Below are positions 32,977 to 41,221 of a stretch of DNA of 64,000 bases, one piece after another. This DNA is from CAXBBB01 sp963841855 (GTDB taxonomy: Bacteria; Bacteroidota; Rhodothermia; Rhodothermales; BA12). The notes beneath the pieces are model-generated. The model worked only from the letters and a program-made list of their open reading frames with translations. It was not told where the DNA came from and searched no databases. The stretch covers positions 124,001 through 188,000 of the forward strand of contig CAWJEJ010000004.1 in the NCBI GenBank assembly GCA_963841855.1, in the 5' to 3' direction. Position 1 is the first letter of the stretch. Every line of letters begins with the position of its first letter. The position numbers and the translations under genes are program-made.

Positions 32977-35026
32977 CTATCCGCTCACGTTCGCGCCCTC
33001 GGGCAACGCGCCCAAGCCGCAGCGCGCCGATCACGAAGGCGGAGCGCCCGGCGTCGCGCCCCACCTCGCCGGTCCCTATCCGACGATGTACGTCGGCCGC
33101 CCGTGGACGATTCGGCAGTACGCAGGCTTCTCGACGGCCAAGGAGAGCAACGCGTTCTATCGCCGAAACCTGGCCGCTGGTCAAAAGGGCCTGTCGGTCG
33201 CCTTTGATCTGGCGACGCACCGCGGCTACGACTCGGACCATCCGCGCGTGAGTGGCGACGTGGGCATGGCGGGCGTGGCCGTCGACTCGGTCGAGGACAT
33301 GAAGGTGCTCTTCGACGGCATCCCATTGGGCGAAATGAGCGTGTCGATGACGATGAACGGCGCGGTTCTGCCGATCCTGGCGTTCTACATCGTCGCTGCC
33401 GAGGAGCAAGGCGTCGCGCCCGAACAACTCGCCGGGACGATCCAGAACGACATCTTGAAGGAGTTTCTGGTTCGCAACACGTACATCTATCCCCCCTCGC
33501 CGTCGATGCGCGTGATCGGCGACATTTTCGAGTTCACGTCGGCCCACATGCCGCGCTTCAACTCGATCAGCATCAGCGGCTACCACATGCAGGAGGCCGG
33601 AGCGACGGCCGATTTGGAGCTGGCGTACACGCTCGCCGACGGACTCGAGTACGTACGGACCGGACTCGCCGCTGGGCTGGGCGTCGACGAGTTTGCGCCA
33701 CGCCTGTCGTTTTTCTGGGGCATCGGAATGGACCTGCTGACCGAAGTCGCCAAGCTGCGCGCCGGGCGGGTGCTGTGGAGCGAGATGATCGCTGGCTTCG
33801 ACCCACAGAACGACAAGTCGCAGATGCTGCGCGCGCACTGCCAGACGAGCGGGTGGAGCCTGGCGGCGCAGAGCGTCAACACCAACGTCGCCCGGACCGC
33901 GCTCGAGGCGACGGCGGCGGTTTTGGGCGGCACGCAGAGCCTGCACACCAACGGACTGGACGAAGCGCTGGCGCTGCCGTCGGAGTTCGCCGCTCGGGTT
34001 GCCCGCGAGACGCAGTTGGTGCTGCTCCACGAGTCCGGCCTGACCGATGTGATCGACCCAATGGGAGGTAGCCAGGCGCTCGAAGGCCGGACCGCCGAAC
34101 TGATCGAGCAAGCGCGCGCGCACATGGCCGAAGTCGAAGCCCACGGCGGCATGACACGCGCCATCGAAGCTGGCCTGCCCCAGCGCCGCATTGAAGAAGC
34201 CGCCGCCCAACGGCAGGCGCGCATCGACACGGGCCGCGACGTACTCGTCGGCGTCAACGCGTTCCAGGCCGACGATCCGACGCCCGATCTGCTCACCATC
34301 GACAACGACGCAGTCCTGCGCGAACAACTCGCTGGGCTCGAATCGCTGCGCTCAGATCGCGACGAATCTGCCGTCGAGTCTGCGCTAGAAGCGTTGGAAG
34401 CCGCTGCTCGGTCGGACGGCAACCTGCTCGCCGCATCGGTCGACGCCGCGCGCGTCAGGGCGACGCTGGGCGAGATCAGCGAACGACTCGAACGCGCATT
34501 CGGCCGTTACAAAGCCACGCCGACCGCCTCCGCTGGCGTCTACGGCCCGGCGACCCAGAACGACGCACGATTCACCGCTGCGAGGGCCAAAGCCGACGAG
34601 GTCGCCGAAGCAGAGGGCCGCCGCCCGCGCATCCTGGTCGCCAAGTTGGGGCAGGACGGGCACGACCGGGGCGCCAAAGTCATCGCGTCGGCGTTTGCGG
34701 ACGTGGGCTTCGACGTGGACCTGGGACCGCTCTTCCAGACGCCGGACGAAGTCGCGCGCCAGGCCGTCGAGAACGACGTGCATTTCGTGGGTATCAGCAG
34801 CCTCGCCGGAGCGCACCGCTCGCTCGTGCCCCAAACGATTCAGGCACTACGCGACCAGGGCCGCCCCGACATTCGCGTGATCGTCGGCGGCGTGATCCCG
34901 CCCGATGATTATGCCACTCTGCACGAGGTCGGCGTGTCGGCGATCTTCGGCCCCGGCACAGTCATTTCCAACGCCGCCATCGAACTGCTCGACGCGCTAC
35001 TGGCTAGTTCTGCGATGGAAGGCTGA
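32966..35026 (+). CDS. mutB: Methylmalonyl-CoA mutase large subunit
   Basis: Adenosylcobalamin-dependent isomerase converting methylmalonyl-CoA to succinyl-CoA and back, in propionate metabolism. The 686-aa product has the TIM-barrel substrate domain (PWTIRQYAGFSTAKESN, GLSVAFDLATHRGYDSDH, SVSMTMNGAVLPILAFY, YPPSPSMRVIGDIFEF, FNSISISGYHMQEAGAT) and a C-terminal cobalamin domain with the base-off motif GQDGHDRGAKV (His near residue 565) and VIVGGVIPPDDY. All motifs look intact. It is followed by MeaB, the G-protein chaperone of the mutase. No cobalamin riboswitch was seen upstream. Confidence 0.97.
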   Translation: MPFDYPLTFAPSGNAPKPQRADHEGGAPGVAPHLAGPYPTMYVGRPWTIRQYAGFSTAKESNAFYRRNLAAGQKGLSVAFDLATHRGYDSDHPRVSGDVGMAGVAVDSVEDMKVLFDGIPLGEMSVSMTMNGAVLPILAFYIVAAEEQGVAPEQLAGTIQNDILKEFLVRNTYIYPPSPSMRVIGDIFEFTSAHMPRFNSISISGYHMQEAGATADLELAYTLADGLEYVRTGLAAGLGVDEFAPRLSFFWGIGMDLLTEVAKLRAGRVLWSEMIAGFDPQNDKSQMLRAHCQTSGWSLAAQSVNTNVARTALEATAAVLGGTQSLHTNGLDEALALPSEFAARVARETQLVLLHESGLTDVIDPMGGSQALEGRTAELIEQARAHMAEVEAHGGMTRAIEAGLPQRRIEEAAAQRQARIDTGRDVLVGVNAFQADDPTPDLLTIDNDAVLREQLAGLESLRSDRDESAVESALEALEAAARSDGNLLAASVDAARVRATLGEISERLERAFGRYKATPTASAGVYGPATQNDARFTAARAKADEVAEAEGRRPRILVAKLGQDGHDRGAKVIASAFADVGFDVDLGPLFQTPDEVARQAVENDVHFVGISSLAGAHRSLVPQTIQALRDQGRPDIRVIVGGVIPPDDYATLHEVGVSAIFGPGTVISNAAIELLDALLASSAMEG

Positions 35027-35027
35027 G

Positions 35028-35098
35028 AGCTTTAGAAAAGCTGTCAGCTTTGACCAGGACCCGGCGTCTCACTCCTCGCGCTCAAACCTGTCAGGTTT
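35028..35098. repeat. Cluster of short palindromic repeats before meaB
   Basis: Three overlapping or nearby palindromes: AGCTTT-AGA-AAAGCT (35028-35042), AAAGCTGTCAGCTTT (35037-35051) and AAACCTGTCAGGTTT (35084-35098), the last a perfect 7+1+7 palindrome. The same cores recur near menH and menB and in the gltX-tonB gap. Confidence 0.75.
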
Positions 35099-35124
35099 CC
35101 GATCTCCGCAGCAATCCTCTCGGT

Positions 35125-36096
35125 TTGAACGACACGCAACAACTAAGTCGGGGCATCGCGTCGGGCAGCCGGGCGGCGCTGGCGCGAGCGATCACGCTGG
35201 TCGAGAGCCGCAAGGCCGAGCATCGCGCGCTGGCGTCGGACCTGCTGAGCAGCCTCCCCCCCGCTTCTGACCAGACGATCCGCGTCGCCGTCAGCGGGTC
35301 GCCGGGGGCGGGCAAGAGCACGCTGATCGAAGCGCTGGGCGTGCGCTGGGTCGAAGCCGGGCGGCGCGTGGCGGTCCTGGCCGTCGATCCGTCGTCGCAG
35401 ATCAGCCGGGGCAGCATCTTGGGAGACAAGTCGCGGATGGAGCGGCTGGCACGGCATCCCGACGCGTTCGTCCGGCCCTCGCCCACGAGCGGGCACCTGG
35501 GCGGCGTGGCACTGCGCACGCGCGAGACGATCCGGCTGGTCGAGGCAGCGGGCTTCGGGCACGTCATCGTCGAAACCGTCGGTGTCGGTCAGTCCGAGAC
35601 GACAGCCAGGGATCTAGCCGACCTGTTCGTGTTCGTCGCGCAGCCCGCATCGGGCGACGATCTCCAAGGCATCAAACGCGGCATCATGGAGCACGCCGAC
35701 CTGTTCGCCGTCGCCAAGCGCGACCTGCTGCCCGACGCCGTCGCCTCCACGACTCGCAGCCTGCGCGCATCTCTGAGCATCCTCCCACCACCATCGCCCG
35801 ACGCCCTGCCGTCGCACGAGCGCGTGCTGTCGCTCTCGTCCACGACCGGCGAAGGGGTCGAGGCGCTGAGTGATCGCATCGACGCTCTAGCCCAAACGAT
35901 TCGCTCGTCGGGACGGCTGGACGAACGGCGCCGCGCTCAGTCCGTCGCCGCGTTGGAACCGGCGTGGGTCGAAGCGCTGATGTCACGCGCGCGGACGCAG
36001 CCGGGGTTTGCCGATGCGTGGCGTGAGGCGCGGGAGGCAATCGCGAGCGGGTCCGAGGTAACCGAAGCGGTAGAGACCCTGCTCAGGCGCTCGTAG
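35125..36096 (+). CDS. meaB: MeaB/ArgK-type GTPase, methylmalonyl-CoA mutase chaperone
   Basis: A G3E-family GTPase that protects and reloads the mutase with adenosylcobalamin. From a TTG at 35125 the product has 323 aa, with P-loop GSPGAGKS (58-65), VLAVDPSSQISRGSILGDK, VIVETVGVGQSE and ADLFAVAKRDL (the NKxD-like region reads AKRD). The frame is open from an ATG at 35050, but that would translate a palindromic repeat and gives a non-conserved extension, so the TTG start (MNDTQQLSRGIASGSRA) is preferred. It follows mutB by about 100 bp. Confidence 0.9.
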   Translation: MNDTQQLSRGIASGSRAALARAITLVESRKAEHRALASDLLSSLPPASDQTIRVAVSGSPGAGKSTLIEALGVRWVEAGRRVAVLAVDPSSQISRGSILGDKSRMERLARHPDAFVRPSPTSGHLGGVALRTRETIRLVEAAGFGHVIVETVGVGQSETTARDLADLFVFVAQPASGDDLQGIKRGIMEHADLFAVAKRDLLPDAVASTTRSLRASLSILPPPSPDALPSHERVLSLSSTTGEGVEALSDRIDALAQTIRSSGRLDERRRAQSVAALEPAWVEALMSRARTQPGFADAWREAREAIASGSEVTEAVETLLRRS

Positions 36097-36100
36097 CCTT

Positions 36101-36125
36101 GTCATCGCGAGCGAAGCGCGGCGAC
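36101..36125. repeat. REP-like unit, GTCATCGCGAGCGAAGC type
   Basis: A 25-bp unit starting GTCATCGCGAGCGAAGCGCG between the convergent meaB and gltX genes. It resembles intergenic repeats seen in many bacterial genomes. A single, unpaired copy. Confidence 0.5.
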
Positions 36126-36127
36126 TA

Positions 36128-37609
36128 TTAGCCCAGCACGTCCGCCGCCTTGCGCAGGCGCCGCACGACGGCGTCTTTGCCGATCAGCGCTAGCATGTCG
36201 AACAGGCTCGGGCCGAACGAGGTGCCGCTGACGGCCAGCCGCGCCGGGTGAATCAGGCGTCCGGCTCCGGCTTCGCGGGCTTCGGTGATCTCACGAAGCG
36301 TCGCTTCGGTCGACTCGACGGTGAACGCGTCGTCGGCTTCGAGGGCGTCGGCGTAGGCGCGGACCAGGTCGGCGCTGTCGTCTCTCCAGCGCTTTTTGAC
36401 GCCTTTCTCCTCGTACTCGGTCGGGTCGGCGTAGAAGTAGGCGCAGAACGTAGCGAGTTCTTCGGCCTTGGTGACGCGGTCGTGCATCAGCGCGGCAACG
36501 TCGGCGAGGTAGTCGTCGCTCGCTTCCAATCCGGCGGCGTCCAGGTGCGGACGGGCGCGCTGGGCCAGTTCTTGGGGTGTCAGGCGGCGCAAAAACTGCT
36601 GGTTGAACCAGTCGAGTTTGTCCATCGAGAACTGCACGCCGCTCTTACCGATGCGCTCGACCTCGAAAGCCTGTGTGAGTTCGTCGAGCGAGAACACCTC
36701 TTGCTCGGTCCCGGGATTCCAGCCCAAGAACGCCAGGAAGTTGAGCAGAGCCGCCGGTTCGTAGCCCGCCTCGCGGTACTGCGCCACGCTGACGGGAATG
36801 CCCAGCGTGTCGGCGTTGCGTTTGCTCAGCTTTCCGCCGGTCGGACTCAGGATCAGCGGCAGGTGGGCAAGCTTGGGCGGCGTCCAGCCGAAGTACTGGT
36901 ACATCAGGATGTGCTTGGGCACACTCGACAGCCACTCCTCGCCCCGGATGACGTGCGTGATGCCCATCGCGTGATCGTCGACGACGTTGGCCAAGTGGTA
37001 GGTCGGCATGCCGTCGGATTTGACGAGCACCTGATCGTCGATGCCGCCCGTTTCGAACGACACCCAGCCCCGGATCATGTCCTCGAAGCGGACGGTCTCG
37101 CGACGTGGCACTTTGAGGCGGATTACGTAGTCCTCGCCCGCGTCGAGCTTGGCCTTGACTTCGGCGTCGGGCAGCGTGATAGAGTTTTTCATGCTCATCC
37201 GCGTCACGGCGTCGTACTTGGGCGACGGGTTGCCGCTCTTGCGCAGGCGCTCCTTCATGTCGTCGAGTTCATCCGGCGTGTCGAACGCGTAGTAGGCGTG
37301 GCCCCCTTCGACGAGCTGATCGGCGTATCCGGCGTAGAGTTCGCGCCGCTGCGACTGGTAGTAGGGGCCGACATCGCCGCCTTCCTGCGGACCTTCGTCG
37401 ATCGTCAGCCCGGCCCACTCGAGCGACGCCCGGATGTCCGGCTCGGCTTCGGCGACGTAGCGACTCTGGTCGGTGTCCTCGACGCGCAGGATGAACGTAC
37501 CGCCGCGTTTGCGCGCGTAGAGGTAGTTGTAGAGCGCCGTGCGCAGCCCGCCGATGTGGAGCAGGCCGGTGGGCGACGGGGCAAAGCGGACGCGGACGGG
37601 TTCGGACAT
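36128..37609 (-). CDS. gltX: Glutamyl-tRNA synthetase
   Basis: Class I synthetase charging tRNA-Glu. The 493-aa product has the HIGH-type motif in SPTGLLHIGGLRTALYN, the KMSKS-type motif in TGGKLSKRNADTLG, FEDMIRGWVSFETG in the catalytic core, VLVKSDGMPTYHLANVVDD and the helical C-terminal anticodon-binding domain. Length is normal for the discriminating form. It is transcribed leftward as a single gene, with a 350-bp non-coding region between its start and the divergent TonB-like gene. Confidence 0.97.
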   Translation of the reverse strand: MSEPVRVRFAPSPTGLLHIGGLRTALYNYLYARKRGGTFILRVEDTDQSRYVAEAEPDIRASLEWAGLTIDEGPQEGGDVGPYYQSQRRELYAGYADQLVEGGHAYYAFDTPDELDDMKERLRKSGNPSPKYDAVTRMSMKNSITLPDAEVKAKLDAGEDYVIRLKVPRRETVRFEDMIRGWVSFETGGIDDQVLVKSDGMPTYHLANVVDDHAMGITHVIRGEEWLSSVPKHILMYQYFGWTPPKLAHLPLILSPTGGKLSKRNADTLGIPVSVAQYREAGYEPAALLNFLAFLGWNPGTEQEVFSLDELTQAFEVERIGKSGVQFSMDKLDWFNQQFLRRLTPQELAQRARPHLDAAGLEASDDYLADVAALMHDRVTKAEELATFCAYFYADPTEYEEKGVKKRWRDDSADLVRAYADALEADDAFTVESTEATLREITEAREAGAGRLIHPARLAVSGTSFGPSLFDMLALIGKDAVVRRLRKAADVLG

Positions 37610-37960
37610 AGAGTAAGAGCGGTTTAGGCTGTCAAACTACCGAACTCGGCTTCTGATCGCCGGGAAGCGCGTGCTAAAAGCGGAGATCCTCAGATTCTGT
37701 CCTCGCAAAGTTGTCATCTCTCGAACCTCCAGAGTGTGATCTGGAAACGGAAGCGATGGTAGATGATGACAACTTCTCCTGCGTTCACCTCTTTGAAACG
37801 CGGCTGGCTATGCGCATTGAAGCTGTAAACTCTCAACTCCACAGCCCGACCGGAAAAACGAAGCCGAAGAGTTGACAACTTTCTGACTCTGTATCTCACG
37901 CATACGGCTCTACCTTTGGCATCGTTAGCATAGCACCTCTTCCTCCCACCTCCCAGGCAC
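37610..37960. other. Non-coding region between gltX and tonB-like gene, rich in GTTGTCA motifs
   Basis: This 351-bp stretch is AT-richer than its surroundings and has no convincing gene. It contains AAAGTTGTCATCTCTCG (37707-37723), the inverted AGATGATGACAACTT (37761-37775) and inverted AGAGTTGACAACTTTCT (37869-37885), all variants of the same palindrome family found around menB and meaB. The paired copies could form long hairpins. A leftward reading frame at 37714-38001 spans it but is composed of these repeats and overlaps the TonB-like start. Confidence 0.6.
37911..37918 (+). promoter_or_regulatory. Candidate -7 element (TACCTTTG) of the TonB-like gene
   Basis: An exact match to TAnnTTTG, 42 nt before the ATG at 37961. 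No convincing -33 element at 19-21 bp upstream. Confidence 0.3.
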
Positions 37961-38725
37961 ATGGACCGCGACGACTGGATCGGCTTCGGACTGAGCGTCA
38001 CGGTTCACGCGGCGCTGCTGCTGCTCGTGCTCGGCCTATCGCGGCTGCCTAGCAAAGAGGATCCGTTGGAGACCGAGCCGATTGGCTTCATCGCGCTCGA
38101 ACTGGGTCCGGTCGAGCTAGGCCGTCCGCAGCCCGACACGCCGCGCCGCGCCCCTGTCCCCGAACCTGAGCCGACGCCTGCGCCCCAGCCGCGCCCGCGC
38201 CCGTCTCCGCCCAAGCCGACACCTGCGCCGCCGCGCAAAGTCGAGTTGCCGACCGCCAAGCCGCCGCCCGCCGAGCGTACCGCCCAGGCCACGCCCTCGC
38301 CCACGCCCGCCGAGCCGACGCCGCAGCCCACGCGCACCACGCCGACGACCTCGAACCGGTCGGATGCCGGAGGAGCGGCTGGCGGCATACCGACTCCGAC
38401 GACGGGAACGGCTAACGCCGAGGCCGGAGAAGACCGCCGCCCGACGCGCAGTTCGCCCTACGACATCGAAGGCCTCAACCGCACGTGGCTAGGCGGACGC
38501 GAGCCCCAATACCGCGACCGCGTCAACGCCGACATCACGGCCGAGATCAGCGTTTCGCCTAGCGGCCAAGTCGCGTTTCGACGGTGGATCAAGAAGGGCG
38601 GCAGTCCCCAACTCGAACGCGCCGTTCTCGACGCGCTGCGCACGTGGCGCTTCGACGCGCTACCTCCCAACGCCCCCCAGACGCAGCAAACCGGGCGCGT
38701 CGTCTTCCGCTTCCGGCTCGACTGA
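37961..38725 (+). CDS. TonB-like energy transducer
   Basis: A 254-aa protein with the TonB layout: short cytosolic start (MDRDDWIGFG), one membrane helix (LSVTVHAALLLLVLGLSRL), a long periplasmic Pro-rich spacer (about 60-145, with many EP, KP and TP repeats) and a C-terminal domain with ITAEISVSPSGQVAFRRWIKKGG and ALRTWRFDALP, the TonB_C signature. It would couple the proton-motive force through ExbBD to outer-membrane receptors. No exbBD or receptor genes are adjacent. Confidence 0.87.
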   Translation: MDRDDWIGFGLSVTVHAALLLLVLGLSRLPSKEDPLETEPIGFIALELGPVELGRPQPDTPRRAPVPEPEPTPAPQPRPRPSPPKPTPAPPRKVELPTAKPPPAERTAQATPSPTPAEPTPQPTRTTPTTSNRSDAGGAAGGIPTPTTGTANAEAGEDRRPTRSSPYDIEGLNRTWLGGREPQYRDRVNADITAEISVSPSGQVAFRRWIKKGGSPQLERAVLDALRTWRFDALPPNAPQTQQTGRVVFRFRLD

Positions 38726-38833
38726 CTCTCGTTGCCGCGAAGGCGAGGTGATCGTTGTGCTAAATGTGGACGCGCACCTGAGAGATGACGCCGACTTCCG
38801 CTATCCTACGACCGCAATCCTCCGCACCTGCCG

Positions 38834-41221
38834 ATGTACCGCCTGCTCCTCGCCCTGCTGATCGCCGCGCCTGCCGCCGCTCAAGCTCCCATTTCGCTCG
38901 CCGACGCCCGCGCCGGAGGGGCTGGACAGACGGTCACAGTCGCCGGGCGCATCACGGTGGCCAACCAGTTCGGAGGCCCGGCCTACTTGCAAGACGGGAC
39001 GGGCGGCATCACCGTCTTCTACGCGCCGCTCTACACGACGGTCAGCCTGGGCGACAGCGTCGTGGTGACGGGAACGACAGTCGAGGCGTTTGCGGGCGCG
39101 CAGGCCGGATCCGGCTTGCTCCAGATCCAGTCGTCGGGCGCCTCGTTTCGCGTCGTCTCGTCAGGCGCTGCTCCCGCGCCGCGCCGCCTAGCCGTGGCCG
39201 ATGTGGACGAGTCGGTCGAGGGACAGTTGATCCGGTTGTCCGGCGTGCGCGTCGTCGGCGCGGCCGAACGCTTCGCAGGCAACACCTTCTACGTGCTGCG
39301 CGGCTCGGACGGCGCCCAGGTCGAACTCTTCGTCGATCGCGACACCGACGTTCCGGGATTGTCCGTTCCGACGGACACGTTCTCGGTCGTGGCGGCTGTG
39401 AGCCATTTTCAAGGTCGGCGCCTGGTACTGCCGCGCAGCGCGGGCGACCTGATCCTCGCCTCGGGCCTCCAGCCGCCCGGCACGCTCTCGACGATTGCAG
39501 CGCTGCGAGAGGCTGGCAACGGACGCACGGCGACGGTCGCCGGACGCATCACGGTCGCGGGCCAGTTTGCGGGTAGCGGAGCACCCGGCGGCCCCATCTA
39601 CTTCCAAGACGCGACGGGGGGAATCGCGTTCTACGACGACGAACTCGCGGTCATCCGGCAGGCGCAGATCGGCGACAGCCTCGTCCTGACGGGTTCGACG
39701 ACCGAGTTCCAGCCCAGCGAGGACGACGACGGCGCTGCGCTCCAGGGAACGGGCCTGTTTCAGATCAGCGGCTCGGTGACGGCTCAGCTCGTCCAGAGCG
39801 GCACGCGGCTCATGACACCTCGGCCGGTCGCCATCGCCGACGTGGGCGAAGCCGTCGAAGGACAGTTGGTCCGCCTTCAGGGCGTGCGGCTCAAAACGCA
39901 GCGCGTGGCCCTTCCGTCGAACGACGAAGTCACCGTCACCGACGACAGCGGAGCCGAAGTCGAAGTGCGCATCGACGGCGACACCAATCTGGCAGGAGCC
40001 AACGCGCCGACCGGCGATTTCGACGTGGTCGGAGTCGTCAGTCAGTTTCGCGGGCGCTACCAAATTCTGCCGCGCACGGTCGAAGACCTGGGCGTCGAAG
40101 AGTTTTCGTTTCCCGGCGAAGACATCCCCCTCTCGGCGACGTTCGAAGTGGCCACGTGGAACATCGAAAACTTCGGCAGCCCCAGCCGCGATCCGGTCAG
40201 CGACGAAGACCAACTCGCAGGCGCCATCCGCACGATTCAGATCGTCGACGCCGACCTCTACGGCGTCCAAGAGATCGCCAACGCCGACCTGTTTCAGGAC
40301 CTGGTCGACGGGCTCGACGGGTACCGCGGCTTTTTGGCTCCGTTCACGTCGGGAACGGCCGTGCAGCAGCGGACCGGCTTTCTCTACCGCACGTCCGTCA
40401 TCGACTCGGTCTCGTCCGGCCTGCTCTTCGACACCCCAGGCGACAACCCTCAGGGCCGACTGGCGTGGGCGAGCGGCCGCTGGCCCTTCGGCTTCACGTT
40501 CGACGCAACGATCGACGGAGAGACGCGCCGCATCACGGCGGTGACGATCCACGCCAAGGCCATCCAGACGACTGCCGACCGCACGCGCCGCGAAGACGAC
40601 AGCGCCCAACTCAAGTCGTTTCTCGACGCCAACTACGCCGACGCCAACGTGGTCTTGCTGGGCGACTACAACGACGACGTGGACGTGTCGAACGTACGCG
40701 GACTGCCGTCGCCCTACGCCAACTTCACGTCAGACGCCCAGAGCTACCGGATCGTCACGGCCAGCCTGTCAGAGCGCAGCGTGGCGACCATTTCGGGCGG
40801 CTCGACGATCGACCACATTCTCATCACGGACGAACTGTTCGACGAGTACTTCGAAGGGACGGAGCGCGCCGAAAACATCGGTTCGCAGGTGTCCAACTTC
40901 GTCAGCACGGTCAGCGATCACTTCCCGGTCTGGGTCCGCTTCGACTTTGGCACAGCCGTCTCGACCAGCGCTCCGGTCGCAAGCCGCCTCGACGTGAGCG
41001 CGGCTCGTCCCAACCCGACAGCAAGCGCGTTCTCGATCGACGTGTCGCAGCCCGCCACCATATCGGTCTACGACGTGCTTGGCCGCCAACTCCGCACGTT
41101 AGTGGCGCAGGCGGGTACGGTCCGCATCGACGTGTCCGATCTGCCGTCCGGACTCTATCTGGTGCGCGTCGAGAGCGGCTCGTCCGTCGTCACCCGCACC
41201 GTCGTCCGTGCGGCTCGCTAG
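38834..41221 (+). CDS. Secreted EEP-family nuclease with tandem OB-fold modules and T9SS sorting domain
   Basis: A 795-aa exported protein. After the signal peptide (MYRLLLALLIAAPAAAQA) come two copies of a module made of two OB-like folds: residues about 20-210 (TVTVAGRITVANQFGG; FSVVAAVSHFQGRRL) and about 220-425 (TATVAGRITVAGQFAG; FDVVGVVSQFRGRYQ). The endonuclease/exonuclease/phosphatase domain follows at about 437-700, with FEVATWNIENFG, LYGVQEIAN, VVLLGDYNDDVD, STIDHILIT and VSDHFPVWVRF. The last 80 residues (ARPNPTASAFSIDV; ISVYDVLGRQLRTL; LPSGLYLVRVES) are a type A T9SS C-terminal domain. It probably degrades extracellular DNA at the cell surface. Confidence 0.9.
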   Translation: MYRLLLALLIAAPAAAQAPISLADARAGGAGQTVTVAGRITVANQFGGPAYLQDGTGGITVFYAPLYTTVSLGDSVVVTGTTVEAFAGAQAGSGLLQIQSSGASFRVVSSGAAPAPRRLAVADVDESVEGQLIRLSGVRVVGAAERFAGNTFYVLRGSDGAQVELFVDRDTDVPGLSVPTDTFSVVAAVSHFQGRRLVLPRSAGDLILASGLQPPGTLSTIAALREAGNGRTATVAGRITVAGQFAGSGAPGGPIYFQDATGGIAFYDDELAVIRQAQIGDSLVLTGSTTEFQPSEDDDGAALQGTGLFQISGSVTAQLVQSGTRLMTPRPVAIADVGEAVEGQLVRLQGVRLKTQRVALPSNDEVTVTDDSGAEVEVRIDGDTNLAGANAPTGDFDVVGVVSQFRGRYQILPRTVEDLGVEEFSFPGEDIPLSATFEVATWNIENFGSPSRDPVSDEDQLAGAIRTIQIVDADLYGVQEIANADLFQDLVDGLDGYRGFLAPFTSGTAVQQRTGFLYRTSVIDSVSSGLLFDTPGDNPQGRLAWASGRWPFGFTFDATIDGETRRITAVTIHAKAIQTTADRTRREDDSAQLKSFLDANYADANVVLLGDYNDDVDVSNVRGLPSPYANFTSDAQSYRIVTASLSERSVATISGGSTIDHILITDELFDEYFEGTERAENIGSQVSNFVSTVSDHFPVWVRFDFGTAVSTSAPVASRLDVSAARPNPTASAFSIDVSQPATISVYDVLGRQLRTLVAQAGTVRIDVSDLPSGLYLVRVESGSSVVTRTVVRAAR

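Noticed and set aside
36248..37627. Long rightward open frame across gltX
   Set aside because: Antisense to an intact glutamyl-tRNA synthetase gene, with repetitive Val/Gly/Arg-rich composition and no domain.
37714..38001. Leftward 95-aa frame in the gltX-tonB gap
   Set aside because: It overlaps the start of the TonB-like gene and is built largely from the palindromic repeats.
38150..38400. CRISPR-like or tandem repeat in the TonB-like gene
   Set aside because: The periodicity comes from Pro-rich codons (EP, KP, TP) in the spacer region; there are no regular repeats with unique spacers.
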